From the NCBI RefSeq assembly GCF_035481675.1, contig NZ_JAYJJW010000001.1, positions 1,798,001-1,862,000 on the forward strand: 64,000 nucleotides of DNA, read 5' to 3'. The notes beneath the pieces were generated by a model. It did not search any database, had not been told where the DNA came from, and saw only the letters and a list, made by a program, of their open reading frames with translations. Positions 18,910 through 27,392 of this stretch are shown piece by piece. The DNA comes from Alteriqipengyuania_B sp035481675 (GTDB taxonomy: Bacteria > Pseudomonadota > Alphaproteobacteria > Sphingomonadales > Sphingomonadaceae). The stretch's first letter is position 1; every line of letters begins with the position of its first letter. Both the position numbers and the translations under genes were made by a program.

Positions 18910-20009
18910 GATGCCGCTCCCACGCCGCCGGAAAGGGTCGGCTGGTCGAATGCGCCGAAGCCGTAATGATCGAGCCAGCGGCCGTCGCCGTCGAAGAATG
19001 CGCGCAAGTCGTCCATCCCGTATTTGAGCATGGCCAGCCGGTCGACGCCGAGGCCCCAGGCAAAGCCCTGCCATTCGTCCGGGTCCAGCCCGGCCATCTC
19101 GATGACCCGGCGATTGACCATGCCGCTGCCGAGCAGTTCCATCCAGCCGTGTCCGGGCGCAGCGCCGTCACCGCCGAGTACCCTTTTGCCGCCGACATCC
19201 TGCCAGCCCACGTCGACTTCCACCGAAGGCTCGGTGAAGGGGAAGTAGCTCGGGCGCAGGCGCAGCACGATGTCATCGCGCTCGAAGAAAGCCTTGAGGA
19301 AGGTCTCCAGCGTCCACTTCAGGTGCCCCAGGTGGATGTCGCGGTCGATCACCAGCCCTTCGACCTGGTGGAACATGGGCGTGTGCGTGGCATCGCTGTC
19401 GCTGCGATAGACGCGGCCGGGCGCGATGATGCGGATCGGCGCGCCCTGTGCCTTCATCGCGCGGATCTGCACCGGCGAGGTATGCGTCCTCAAGAGCATC
19501 CGGTTCCCGTCGGCATTACGGTCAGGGAAGTAGAACGTGTCGTGCATTGCGCGCGCCGGATGCGTTTCCGCCATGTTGAGCGCAGTGAAATTGTGCCAGT
19601 CGTCCTCGATCTCCGGCCCGGTCGCGACGGAAAAGCCCATGTCGGCGAAGATTTCCGCCAGCTCGTCCATCACCTGGCTGACAGGGTGGACGCTGCCCTT
19701 CGGCGTGTGGGGTGCAGGCAGGGTGAGGTCCAGTGTCTCGCTGGCAAGGCGCGCGTCGAGAGCGGCATCGGCGAGCGCGGCCTTGCGCGCCGCAATGGCA
19801 TCGGCGACCTGTGCCCGGGTGCCCTGGATCTTCGGGCCCTCGCTTTGCCGCTGCTCCGGCGTCATCCCGCCCAGCGTCTTCATGAGGGCGCTGACCCAGC
19901 CCTTCTTGCCGAGCGCCTCGATGCGGATCGCCTCCAGCGCATCGCCGGTTTCGGATGCGGCGATCGCGCCCAGCGTGTCGGAAAGCCGTGTGTCGGTATC
20001 GTCTGCCAT
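18906..20009 (-). CDS. pheS: Phenylalanine-tRNA ligase, alpha subunit
   Basis: The 367-residue catalytic chain, a class II synthetase. The coiled-coil N-terminus (about 1-90) binds tRNA. Class II motif 2 is visible at GRVYRSDSDATHTPMFHQVEG and motif 3 at GFAWGLGVDRLAMLKYG. The conserved alanine region that governs substrate-pocket size follows motif 2. It comes 125 bases after rplT and overlaps pheT, giving the well-known rpmI-rplT-pheS-pheT order. infC, which precedes rpmI in many bacteria, is absent here. Confidence 0.97.
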   Translation of the reverse strand: MADDTDTRLSDTLGAIAASETGDALEAIRIEALGKKGWVSALMKTLGGMTPEQRQSEGPKIQGTRAQVADAIAARKAALADAALDARLASETLDLTLPAPHTPKGSVHPVSQVMDELAEIFADMGFSVATGPEIEDDWHNFTALNMAETHPARAMHDTFYFPDRNADGNRMLLRTHTSPVQIRAMKAQGAPIRIIAPGRVYRSDSDATHTPMFHQVEGLVIDRDIHLGHLKWTLETFLKAFFERDDIVLRLRPSYFPFTEPSVEVDVGWQDVGGKRVLGGDGAAPGHGWMELLGSGMVNRRVIEMAGLDPDEWQGFAWGLGVDRLAMLKYGMDDLRAFFDGDGRWLDHYGFGAFDQPTLSGGVGAAS

Positions 20010-20062
20010 GGTGCCTTATCTGGTCTTCGGGGGTCCGGTGTCGGGTTGGTTCGTTACGGTCC

Positions 20063-20115
20063 AATACGAAGAAGCGCCACCCCCGCCTTGGCAGGAGCAG
20101 CGCTTCGTGTCGTAG
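20063..20115 (-). other. Hairpin in the rplT-pheS gap
   Basis: The gap between rplT and pheS contains GAAGCGC and GCGCTTC arms around 20067-20107, enclosing a smaller GCCAAGGC stem, read on the minus strand. No T run follows, so it is not a simple terminator. It could be an attenuator or processing site upstream of pheS, but no leader peptide rich in phenylalanine is evident. Confidence 0.35.
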
Positions 20116-20134
20116 TCCGTCAGGACGACATCAA

Positions 20135-20494
20135 TCAGGCGGGAAGCGCGTCCTTGGCCTGCTTGATGATCGTCTTAAAGGCTGCGCCCTCGTTCATGGC
20201 GAGGTCGGCCATCACCTTGCGGTCGAGCTCGATCCCGGCAAGCTTGGTGCCGTGGATGAACTGCGAATAGGTCAGGCCTTCGGCGCGGACAGCCGCGTTG
20301 ATGCGCTGGATCCACAGGGCGCGGAAGTTGCGCTTCTTAACCTTGCGGTCGCGATAGGCGTACTGGCCGGCCTTTTCGACGGCCTGGCGCGCAACGCGAA
20401 TGGTGTTCTTGCGGCGACCGCGATAGCCCTTGGCCTGGTCCAACAGCCGCTTGTGCTTCTGGCGCGTGGTAACGCCGCGTTTGATGCGAGGCAT
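20135..20494 (-). CDS. rplT: 50S ribosomal protein L20
   Basis: A 119-residue ribosomal protein that binds 23S rRNA early in assembly. The sequence MPRIKRGVTTRQKHKRLL and the internal RKVKKRNFRALWIQRINAA are the conserved RNA-binding parts. It follows rpmI by 17 bases. In other bacteria L20 represses its own operon by binding the rpmI or infC leader; the folded leader upstream of rpmI is a candidate target here. Confidence 0.98.
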   Translation of the reverse strand: MPRIKRGVTTRQKHKRLLDQAKGYRGRRKNTIRVARQAVEKAGQYAYRDRKVKKRNFRALWIQRINAAVRAEGLTYSQFIHGTKLAGIELDRKVMADLAMNEGAAFKTIIKQAKDALPA

Positions 20495-20511
20495 GTTTCA
20501 GTACTCCTGCT

Positions 20512-20715
20512 TCAGTCGAGCCCGTAGGGGGCCCATTTCTTCACGGCCTTGACGTCGCACTTGGCGAGAACGTCGGTGCCGCGGTTCTGGCGGATGTACT
20601 TCGCATTGTGGCTGATCAGGCGGTGGCGCTTGCCGGCGACACCGTGCTTGACCTTGCCGGTAGCGGTGATCTTGAAGCGTTTCTTCACACCGCTCTTGGT
20701 CTTGAGCTTGGGCAT
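20512..20715 (-). CDS. rpmI: 50S ribosomal protein L35
   Basis: A 67-residue ribosomal protein starting MPKLKTKSGVKKRF, the family signature. The AGGAG at 20722-20726 lies six bases from ATG 20715; the ATG at 20721 abuts the site and is not used. It is first in rpmI-rplT-pheS-pheT. Confidence 0.97.
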   Translation of the reverse strand: MPKLKTKSGVKKRFKITATGKVKHGVAGKRHRLISHNAKYIRQNRGTDVLAKCDVKAVKKWAPYGLD

Positions 20716-20732
20716 TTTCATCTCCTGTCAGA

Positions 20733-20792
20733 GACACGTCCGAACCAGCCCTGGCAGCCCTAACGGCCAGACCGGCAGATGAATCACGTGTC
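20733..20792 (-). promoter_or_regulatory. Folded leader upstream of rpmI (candidate L20 autoregulatory site)
   Basis: Two nested stems are visible. The outer stem pairs 20733-20739 with 20786-20792 (7 bp); the inner pairs 20751-20755 with 20766-20770, extended by GCC/GGC across a three-base bulge. The outer stem ends six bases from the rpmI ribosome-binding site. Position and form fit a translational operator, but no known L20 consensus was matched. Confidence 0.42.
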
Positions 20793-20805
20793 GGTGAAGG
20801 GCGCG

Positions 20806-20833
20806 CATCTAGCGGATGCTGCGCGAAATGCAA
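20806..20833 (-). promoter_or_regulatory. Putative housekeeping promoter of rpmI operon
   Basis: Minus-strand TTGCAT and TAGATG are separated by 16 bases. Transcription would start about 85 bases before the rpmI start and include the folded leader. The match is only moderate. Confidence 0.35.
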
Positions 20834-20845
20834 GGCCTGCGCGCG

Positions 20846-21607
20846 TCAGGCGTCGTAGATCATCTTTACCGTCATCCCGCCGTCGATGACGATCTGCTGT
20901 CCGGTCACGAAGCCGCCACCGGCAATCCATTCGACCGCCTCCGCGATGTCCGCCACCGTGCCGACCCGGCCGGCAGGATGCTGCGACTTCGCGGTCTCGG
21001 AATGCTCGGCCTCGCTGCGCTCGCCTTCCTTCTGCCACGGGCCGGTCTCGATCCACCCGGGAAGGATCGCGTTGGCGCGCACTTCCGGACCGAGCGAGAC
21101 GGCGAGCGCGTGAGTGAGCGCGGACACGCCGCCTTTCGCCGCGCTATAGGCAAAGGTGTTCTCCTCGCTCATCAGTGCGCGGGTGGAGGAGATATTGGCG
21201 ATGCTCGCCCCGTCGCCGCGCCGCAGCAACGGCAGGGCCTCGCGGCTGCACAGAAAGGCGGCGGTCAGGCTCGCGTCGATCCAGCCCTGCCAGCGTTCCA
21301 GCGACAGGTCTTCCAGCTCTCCTGCATAGGGATCGGCAATCCCGGCGTTATTCACCAGCACGCCCAGCCCCTCGCCATCGAGCCAGCCATCGACGGCGGT
21401 GAAAGCCTTCCTGGTAGTGCTTTCCCGCCCCACGTCGCAGGCATGGGTGAGCAATTGCGCTTGCGGATAGGCTGCCGAAAGCTCGGCCAGCGCGTCCCCG
21501 TCCTTGTCGAGCGCCGCGACGCGCCAGCCGAGGCCGAGGAAATGGACCGCGCAGCCGCGGCCGATGCCGTTGCCCGCGCCGGTAATGCAGATCGTCTTCG
21601 TGGTCAT
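20846..21607 (-). CDS. SDR-family NAD(P)-dependent oxidoreductase
   Basis: A 253-residue classical short-chain dehydrogenase. The cofactor motif TGAGNGIG is at residues 9-16 and NNAG is in VLVNNAGIAD. The catalytic Ser lies in ANISSTRA and the Tyr-x-x-x-Lys in YSAAKGG. The C-terminus has the common DGGMTVKMIYDA ending. Substrate unknown. The ATG at 21607 (MTTKTICIT) is fixed by the cofactor motif; the frame stays open far upstream through hisN and should not be extended. It follows hisN by 23 bases. Confidence 0.88.
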   Translation of the reverse strand: MTTKTICITGAGNGIGRGCAVHFLGLGWRVAALDKDGDALAELSAAYPQAQLLTHACDVGRESTTRKAFTAVDGWLDGEGLGVLVNNAGIADPYAGELEDLSLERWQGWIDASLTAAFLCSREALPLLRRGDGASIANISSTRALMSEENTFAYSAAKGGVSALTHALAVSLGPEVRANAILPGWIETGPWQKEGERSEAEHSETAKSQHPAGRVGTVADIAEAVEWIAGGGFVTGQQIVIDGGMTVKMIYDA

Positions 21608-21630
21608 GGCCAGCCCAACGAACGAGCCGG

Positions 21631-22422
21631 TCAGGAGTGCCCCATCGCTTCCAGCACATCGTCGAGCCGCGCCGGATCGCCGAGCGCGAGGACGGTGCCG
21701 TCGCTGTCCGCATCGAGCGGGTTGCCCTGCCAGTCGCTCATCGTGCCGCCGGCGCCCTCCACGATGGGGACCAGCGCGGCATAGTCGTAGATCGCCAGCC
21801 CGGCTTCGCACACGATATCCAGATGGCCGCCGGCAAGCAGGCCGTAATTGTAGCAGTCGCCGCCATAGACGATCGTCCCCTGGCGGACATTGCCGCCGAT
21901 CGCGCCGGCCAGCCGCATGTAGGGTTCCGCTTGGTCGGCGCTGAAATAATGCGGGCTGCTGGTCGCCAGCACCGCGCCTTCCAGTGCGGCGCAGGTCCGG
22001 GTGCGGACCGGCTTGCCGTTGAAACTCGTCCCTTCCCCGATGCGCCCGGCCCAGCGCTCCCTTGCGACCGGCTGGTCGATGATTCCGAGGACGGGCCAGC
22101 CGTCCTGCACCATCGCAATCAGCGTGCCGAAGATCGGGCGGCCGGCCATGAAGCTGATCGTCCCGTCGATCGGGTCCAGCACCCAGCGGCGCCCGGCGCC
22201 TTCGTTGGAAAGCCCGTATTCCTCGCCGAGAATACCGTCCCCGGGCCGCTCGGCTTCCAGGATGGCGCGAATGGCCGCCTCGGCCGCCTTGTCGGCTTCG
22301 GTCACCGGAGAGCGATCGGCCTTGCGCTCGTGCGACCATTCGCCGCGGAACAGCGGACGGATCGCTTCGCCCGCCGCATCGGCTAGACGGTGCGCCAGCT
22401 TCAGGTCGTCGGCAGTCGCCAT
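21631..22422 (-). CDS. hisN: Inositol-monophosphatase-family protein, probable histidinol-phosphatase
   Basis: A 263-residue magnesium-dependent phosphatase. Metal-binding motifs are GEEYG, then LDPIDGTISFMAGRPIFG, and the C-terminal GGDCYNYGLLAGGHLDIVCE. The PIDGT-x-x-FMAGRP-x-FGT pattern is that of the HisN histidinol-phosphatases found in Alphaproteobacteria and Actinobacteria rather than of plain inositol monophosphatase. The final two steps of histidine synthesis are thus the likely role, and the preceding gene prs makes PRPP, the histidine precursor. ATG 22422 starts one base after the prs stop. Confidence 0.82.
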   Translation of the reverse strand: MATADDLKLAHRLADAAGEAIRPLFRGEWSHERKADRSPVTEADKAAEAAIRAILEAERPGDGILGEEYGLSNEGAGRRWVLDPIDGTISFMAGRPIFGTLIAMVQDGWPVLGIIDQPVARERWAGRIGEGTSFNGKPVRTRTCAALEGAVLATSSPHYFSADQAEPYMRLAGAIGGNVRQGTIVYGGDCYNYGLLAGGHLDIVCEAGLAIYDYAALVPIVEGAGGTMSDWQGNPLDADSDGTVLALGDPARLDDVLEAMGHS

Positions 22423-22423
22423 C

Positions 22424-23359
22424 TCAGTCGAACAGGCTGGAGACGCTGGCCTCGTCGGCGATGCGGCGCATGGCTTCGCCCAGCAGCGGGGCGACGGTGA
22501 GCGTGCGGATGCGCTGCGAATCGTCTGCCGCATCGGTCGCGCGGATCGTGTCGGTGATGACGAGTTCCTTCAGCGCGCTCTTGTCCACGCGGGCCACCGC
22601 GCCGCCAGACAGCACGCCGTGGGTGATATAGGCCGCCACGCTCGACGCGCCCTCGTCCAGCAGCGCCTGCGCCGCGTTGCACAGCGTGCCGCCCGAATCG
22701 ACGATGTCGTCGATCAGGATGCAGTGCCGGCCCTTCACGTCGCCGATGATGTTCATCACTTCGCTCTCGCCCGGGCGGTCGCGGCGCTTGTCGACGATGG
22801 CGAGCGGAGCATTGTCGAGCCGCTTGGCCAGCGCCCGTGCGCGCACCACGCCGCCCACGTCGGGGGAGACGACCATCAGGTCCTGGTCGCCGTACCGCGC
22901 CTGGATATCGGCCGCCATCACAGGGGCCGCGTAGAGGTTGTCGGTTGGGATATCGAAGAACCCCTGGATCTGCCCCGCGTGCAGGTCCACCGACAGCACG
23001 CGGTCGGCCCCGGCTTCGGTAATCAGGTTTGCCACCAGCTTGGCCGAGATCGGCGTGCGCGGGCCGGGTTTGCGGTCCTGCCTTGCATAGCCGAAATAGG
23101 GCACCACCGCCGTGATCCGCTTGGCCGAGGCTCGCTTTAGCGCATCGATGCCGATCAACAGTTCCATGAGGTGGTCGTTGGCCGGGAAACTGGTCGACTG
23201 GACCAGGAAAACGTCCTCGCCGCGCACGTTCTCGTGGATTTCGATGAAGATCTCCTCGTCGGCGAAGCGGCGCACGCTGGCATCGGTCAGCGGCATTTCC
23301 AGATAGCCGGCGATAGCCCGGGCGAGCGGCAGGTTCGAATTGCCGGCCATGATCTTCAT
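22424..23359 (-). CDS. prs: Ribose-phosphate pyrophosphokinase
   Basis: Makes PRPP for purine, pyrimidine, histidine and NAD synthesis. The 311-residue protein shows the N-terminal MKIMAGNSNLPLA, the FADEEIFIEIHENVRG segment, the ATP-site YFGYARQDRK, and the PRPP loop in ILIDDIVDSGGTL. Length is typical of class I enzymes. It heads prs-hisN-SDR with almost no gaps. Confidence 0.97.
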   Translation of the reverse strand: MKIMAGNSNLPLARAIAGYLEMPLTDASVRRFADEEIFIEIHENVRGEDVFLVQSTSFPANDHLMELLIGIDALKRASAKRITAVVPYFGYARQDRKPGPRTPISAKLVANLITEAGADRVLSVDLHAGQIQGFFDIPTDNLYAAPVMAADIQARYGDQDLMVVSPDVGGVVRARALAKRLDNAPLAIVDKRRDRPGESEVMNIIGDVKGRHCILIDDIVDSGGTLCNAAQALLDEGASSVAAYITHGVLSGGAVARVDKSALKELVITDTIRATDAADDSQRIRTLTVAPLLGEAMRRIADEASVSSLFD

Positions 23360-23456
23360 ATCTGCGAATCCTCGAAAGATTGGGCGCGTGGCAACCGCCT
23401 AGACTACGCCCCTGCGAATGCAACAGGGGCAGCGGTCGCTTTGCCCAGCGCGATCG

Positions 23457-24326
23457 CTAGTCCTCGAGGTCCGCGAGCGTTGGACGCCGACCCGCGCCAT
23501 GCTGACGAGCGAAACGCGCGTCGGGCGATTGCGCCTCGGACAGGCAGTGGCGCGAGACCCGCTTGCCGCCAGTGAGCGCCGCGAAAATGCCCTGCGGGAC
23601 GTATGCGAAATCGGTCGCGAGCAGGCGGCGGCCTTCAGGCAGGTCGATCACGTCACTGCGGCGGTAGAGCGAGCGCCATCGACGCTGGTTGTACCATTTG
23701 CCGTTGTTCAGGCGGCGGTCGCTGGCCAGCTTGCGCTGGCCGGGGTTGATGACCGTGGCGAGATTCGCTTCTCTACCGCTGCAATACTCGTTGAACTTTT
23801 GTTCGCTCTCGCGCAGGTTCCAGCCGTCTTCGGCCAGCACGACCATGCCGGGAATAAGTGTGGCGCAGGCCAGTGAGGCAGCTAGGACGCGCAGCCGAGC
23901 GACTCCGACCCGTGATGACCAGAAAATGCCGTGAAGGCTGCCTATAATACTGCCAAAGACGTAGGGCGCAGACTCGATCCCGCGTGAGTCGAGCAATTCG
24001 CCCGCCACACCTCCGAGCACCAGCCCAAGCAGGCCGAGCGCTAAGGAACCGAGCATCGGCGATGCAGCGATTGCCCGGCCGCCGATCCAGAGCGACAAGC
24101 AGCCGACGACTATCCCGATGGGAATGGCCAAAACACCGCCGACAAGAGCGATCAGCGGCGCGATAACCAACGCGCCAATATCGCCCTGCCCATTCTTCAG
24201 AACGTAGAAAATCGACCCGAAGATGGTCCCCACCGCCGATGCAGTGAGGGAAATCAGCGCGATGGCGCAGCCCGGTGAGTCCTTTCGGCCTACATCCTGC
24301 GGAAGGTGTTCAGACTTGGTGCTCAC
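23457..24326 (-). CDS. Membrane protein of unknown function
   Basis: A 289-residue protein with about four to five N-terminal membrane segments (residues 19-160) and a C-terminal soluble, strongly basic part (about 170-289). The middle membrane segments are glycine-rich (LGLLGLVLGGVAGELL) and resemble glycine-zipper helices. The soluble part includes RRLNNGKWYNQRRWRSLYRRSD and two cysteines. I do not recognise the family. GC content counted by hand is 50-58% in several 60-base lines, below the neighbours, which suggests later arrival. Its start lies 17 bases inside the end of glpX, so it is probably translated from the same mRNA. Confidence 0.65.
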   Translation of the reverse strand: MSTKSEHLPQDVGRKDSPGCAIALISLTASAVGTIFGSIFYVLKNGQGDIGALVIAPLIALVGGVLAIPIGIVVGCLSLWIGGRAIAASPMLGSLALGLLGLVLGGVAGELLDSRGIESAPYVFGSIIGSLHGIFWSSRVGVARLRVLAASLACATLIPGMVVLAEDGWNLRESEQKFNEYCSGREANLATVINPGQRKLASDRRLNNGKWYNQRRWRSLYRRSDVIDLPEGRRLLATDFAYVPQGIFAALTGGKRVSRHCLSEAQSPDARFARQHGAGRRPTLADLED

Positions 24327-25290
24327 CCTTAATCCACCGCACCGTGCCGGAACTGGCGCGCATGACCACGCTTTCGGTCGTCATCAGCCCGCCGCGTCGG
24401 CGCTTCACCCCGTCGAGCAGCGATCCGTCGGTCACGCCGGTGGCAGCAAAGATGCAGTCGCCGCGGGCGAGGTCTTCCAGCTTGTAGATGCGGTCGAAGT
24501 CGCTGTCGGGGATGCCCCATTTCCGGGCGCGCGCCTTTTCGTCCTCGTTGCGGAAGACCAGGCGGCCGTTGAACTGCCCACCGACGCAGCGTAGGGCGGC
24601 GGCTGCCAGCACGCCTTCGGGCGCCCCGCCGGTGCCCATGTACATATCGATGGTCGTGTCCTCGTCCGTCGTCGCGATCACGCCGGCAACGTCCCCGTCG
24701 CCGATCAGGACGACCCCGCAGCCCAGCTCGCGCAGTTCGGCGATGATATCGGCGTGGCGCGGCCGGTCGAGCACGCAGACGATGATCTCGGCCGGCTCGA
24801 CGCCCTTGGCCGCTGCCACCGCCTTCACGTTCTCCGTAGGCGATCTGGCGAGGTCGATCACACCGTCGGGATAGCCCGGGCCGACCGCGATCTTTTCCAT
24901 GTAGGTATCGGGCGCGTTGAGCAGGCAGCCTTCCTCCGCCGCGGCCAGCACGGCCAGCGCATTGGGGCCGGCCTTGGCCGTGATCGTGGTGCCTTCCAGC
25001 GGGTCGAGCGCGATGTCGATCTTCGGGCCCTTGCCGGGCGCGCCGCCGACCTTTTCGCCGATGTAGAGCATCGGCGCCTCGTCACGCTCGCCTTCCCCGA
25101 TGACCACCGTGCCATCCATGTAAAGCTCGTCGAACGCGGCGCGCATGGCCTCCACCGCAGCGGCGTCGGCGGCCTTCTCGTCGCCGCGGCCGATCAGCTT
25201 GCTCGCGGCGATGGCGGCCGATTCCGTCACCCGGACCATTTCGAGCACGAGGACACGGTCGAGGACGCTGGACGCGGCGGTCTTATTCAT
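24310..25290 (-). CDS. glpX: Fructose-1,6-bisphosphatase, class II
   Basis: A gluconeogenic phosphatase of 326 residues. Visible metal and substrate motifs are VVIGEGERDEAPMLYIGE and the DPLEGTT signature near residue 100. Further on come GDGDVAG and the glycine-rich GTGGAPEGVLAAAA. ATG 25290 (MNKTAAS) is chosen over one two codons upstream. In related genomes glpX usually follows hom directly; here a short plus-strand gene lies between them. Its end overlaps the start of the membrane protein gene. Confidence 0.95.
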   Translation of the reverse strand: MNKTAASSVLDRVLVLEMVRVTESAAIAASKLIGRGDEKAADAAAVEAMRAAFDELYMDGTVVIGEGERDEAPMLYIGEKVGGAPGKGPKIDIALDPLEGTTITAKAGPNALAVLAAAEEGCLLNAPDTYMEKIAVGPGYPDGVIDLARSPTENVKAVAAAKGVEPAEIIVCVLDRPRHADIIAELRELGCGVVLIGDGDVAGVIATTDEDTTIDMYMGTGGAPEGVLAAAALRCVGGQFNGRLVFRNEDEKARARKWGIPDSDFDRIYKLEDLARGDCIFAATGVTDGSLLDGVKRRRGGLMTTESVVMRASSGTVRWIKGEHQV

Positions 25291-25388
25291 TGGCAATTCA
25301 CCCGTTCTGGCAGAGGGCCACGGCAGCGTGCATAGCTATTCATGGCCAGTGCCGCGGCGCTTAGCCAGAGGCGGGGGGAAAGTCGAGC

Positions 25389-26015
25389 GTGCGAATTGAC
25401 CGGTTGGCCCCGCTGGCAGCCCTGCCCCTTATCCTGCTGTCATCACCGGCGCTGGCACAGGACCTCGATGCCCCGCCGGAGCCGGGCACGGTCGAAAGCC
25501 TCGGCGTCTACCGCGCCGCGCCGCCCGACGAAATCGACCTGACGCAGGACGACCGGACCGAGCTTCCCGCCGATGCCGCCACCCCTGCCCAGCAGGAGGA
25601 ATGCCGCAGGCAGCAGGAGGCGGCGATCGTGCGCGAGGAGATCGTGGTGTGCGGCGAGGTGGCCGACCAGTCCCAATACCGGACGATGTCGCGCAAGGAC
25701 GCGCAGGCGCGATATGCCCGCGAAACCAACACGCAGGGGGCGTTCGGCGCGCCCGACCATGCGCCCGACATTGCAGGGCCCGGCATCTTTCGCGGGAAGC
25801 CGACCATCAGCGGCGTTTGCCTGCCGCTGTCCTGCCCGAAGGCCCTGCCGCGTTTCATCGACGTTACCGCCTTGCCGGAGGCCCCCGCCGGGTCCGACGC
25901 CGACCGGATCGCGCGCGGCCTGCCCCCGCTCGGCAACGATACCGGTACCCCGCAGCAGCTTGACGAAGAAGCGCCGGCAGAGCCGGAAGACGAGGACGGA
26001 TCAGTCGGCGAGTAA
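25389..26015 (+). CDS. Secreted protein of unknown function
   Basis: A 208-residue exported protein starting at GTG 25389. A Sec signal peptide ends near SPALA-Q at residue 23. The mature protein is acidic and proline-rich, with cysteines in EECRRQQ and VVCGEVAD and a paired CLPLSCPKALP. The pattern is common among sphingomonad periplasmic proteins, but no function is known to me. Its last five codons overlap the end of the convergent hom gene by 15 bases. Confidence 0.7.
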   Translation: MRIDRLAPLAALPLILLSSPALAQDLDAPPEPGTVESLGVYRAAPPDEIDLTQDDRTELPADAATPAQQEECRRQQEAAIVREEIVVCGEVADQSQYRTMSRKDAQARYARETNTQGAFGAPDHAPDIAGPGIFRGKPTISGVCLPLSCPKALPRFIDVTALPEAPAGSDADRIARGLPPLGNDTGTPQQLDEEAPAEPEDEDGSVGE

Positions 26016-27305
26016 TTGCAGCGCCAGCGGCGCGTCGGTCAGCACGTCCGATCCGCCCAAGGCTTCGAGCGCGTCGCGCACGCAGCTTTCGCGACCGTGG
26101 TGCGTGACCATCATCACCAGCACCTCGCCACCTTCCGCCGACTGGCCGCGCTGCATCATCGTTTCGATCGACACCCCGGCATCGCGCATCGCGGCGGTCA
26201 GTTCGGCCAGCACGCCGGGCCGGTCGTAGACGCTGAAGCGCAGGTAGAAGCGCGCCTCGTTGGCGCCGTGGTCGGCGCGCCTTGCTTCCATCAACCTATC
26301 CGTCGGGACAGCGAAGGCCGGACTGGTCATGCCACGCGCGAGATCGACCAGATCGGCAGCGACCGCGCTCGCCGTCGGCTCGGCCCCCGCGCCCGCACCC
26401 TGGAACAGCAGGCGGCCGGCGAAATCGCCTTCCACCACCACCGCGTTGGTGGGGCCGGTCACGTGGGCGAGCGGATGACCGATCGGGACCAGCATCGGGG
26501 CGACCTTCTGCAGCAACGCACCTTCTTCCCCGCCGCTCGGCCGCGCCATGGCGACGAGGCGGATGACGTGGCCGAGCCGCGCCGCTTCCGCCACGTCGGC
26601 AGGGCGCAACCGGTCGATCCCCTCCGTCTTCACACCGGCGAAATCAAGCTGCGTGCCGAAACCGATTGCGGCGAGGATGGCGAGCTTGTGCGCCGCATCG
26701 ATCCCGCCGATGTCGAAGCTGGGGTCCGCTTCGGCATAGCCCTTCTCCTGCGCCTCGCCGAGGACGTCGGCAAACGCGCGCCCGCTCGTCTCCATCTCGC
26801 TGAGTATGAAATTGCTGGTCCCGTTGAGGATGCCGTAGAGCCGCTCCACCCGGTTGGCCGCCGCGCCTTCGCGCAGGCCCTTCACGACCGGGATCCCGCC
26901 CGCGACCGCCGCCTCGAAAAGCAGCGCGGCCTCGTTGGCCTCGGCGAGCTCGGCGAGTTCGTGCCCATGTTCGGCGATCAGCGCCTTGTTCGCCGTGACG
27001 AAGGCCTTGCCCGCGCCCAGTGTGGCCCGCGCGAGTTCGAGCGCGGCGCCGGACGACCCGCCGACCACTTCAACCACCACGTCGACGTCCCCGCGCGCAG
27101 CGAGCGCTGTCATGTCGTCTTCCCAGGCGAAGCCAGACAGGTCGACACCGCGATCCCGTCCCCGCTCCCTGGCGGATACGGCAGTCACCCCCAGCGACAC
27201 GCCGCCACGTTCGGCAAGAAGCGTGTTGTTCCCTTCGATCAGGCGCAGCAACCCCACCCCGACCGTGCCGAGGCCGGCAAGCCCGATCCTGAGAGGCTGT
27301 GTCAT
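26001..27305 (-). CDS. hom: Homoserine dehydrogenase
   Basis: Reduces aspartate semialdehyde to homoserine for threonine and methionine. The 434-residue enzyme has an N-terminal GLAGLGTVGVGLLRL nucleotide site, the substrate motif around GILNGTSNFILSEM, and a GIDAAHKLAILAAIGFG helix. A C-terminal ACT domain starts at VYDRPGVLAELT (about residue 350), the usual site of threonine feedback. The ATG at 27305 is preferred because it begins MTQPLRIG; ATGs up to fourteen codons earlier exist. The stop overlaps the end of a convergent gene by 15 bases. Confidence 0.95.
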   Translation of the reverse strand: MTQPLRIGLAGLGTVGVGLLRLIEGNNTLLAERGGVSLGVTAVSARERGRDRGVDLSGFAWEDDMTALAARGDVDVVVEVVGGSSGAALELARATLGAGKAFVTANKALIAEHGHELAELAEANEAALLFEAAVAGGIPVVKGLREGAAANRVERLYGILNGTSNFILSEMETSGRAFADVLGEAQEKGYAEADPSFDIGGIDAAHKLAILAAIGFGTQLDFAGVKTEGIDRLRPADVAEAARLGHVIRLVAMARPSGGEEGALLQKVAPMLVPIGHPLAHVTGPTNAVVVEGDFAGRLLFQGAGAGAEPTASAVAADLVDLARGMTSPAFAVPTDRLMEARRADHGANEARFYLRFSVYDRPGVLAELTAAMRDAGVSIETMMQRGQSAEGGEVLVMMVTHHGRESCVRDALEALGGSDVLTDAPLALQLLAD

Positions 27306-27392
27306 GTCGTCGATCATCCCGTCGGCCATCGTCATCGCCTTGCCCATAGCGCAGCCGCGCCCGATGGCGAGACAGTTAAGCTAGTGAGATGG

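Noticed and set aside
20063..20115. Phenylalanine attenuator for pheST
   Set aside because: The hairpin is real but there is no Phe-rich leader peptide and no T run; kept only as a low-confidence structure.
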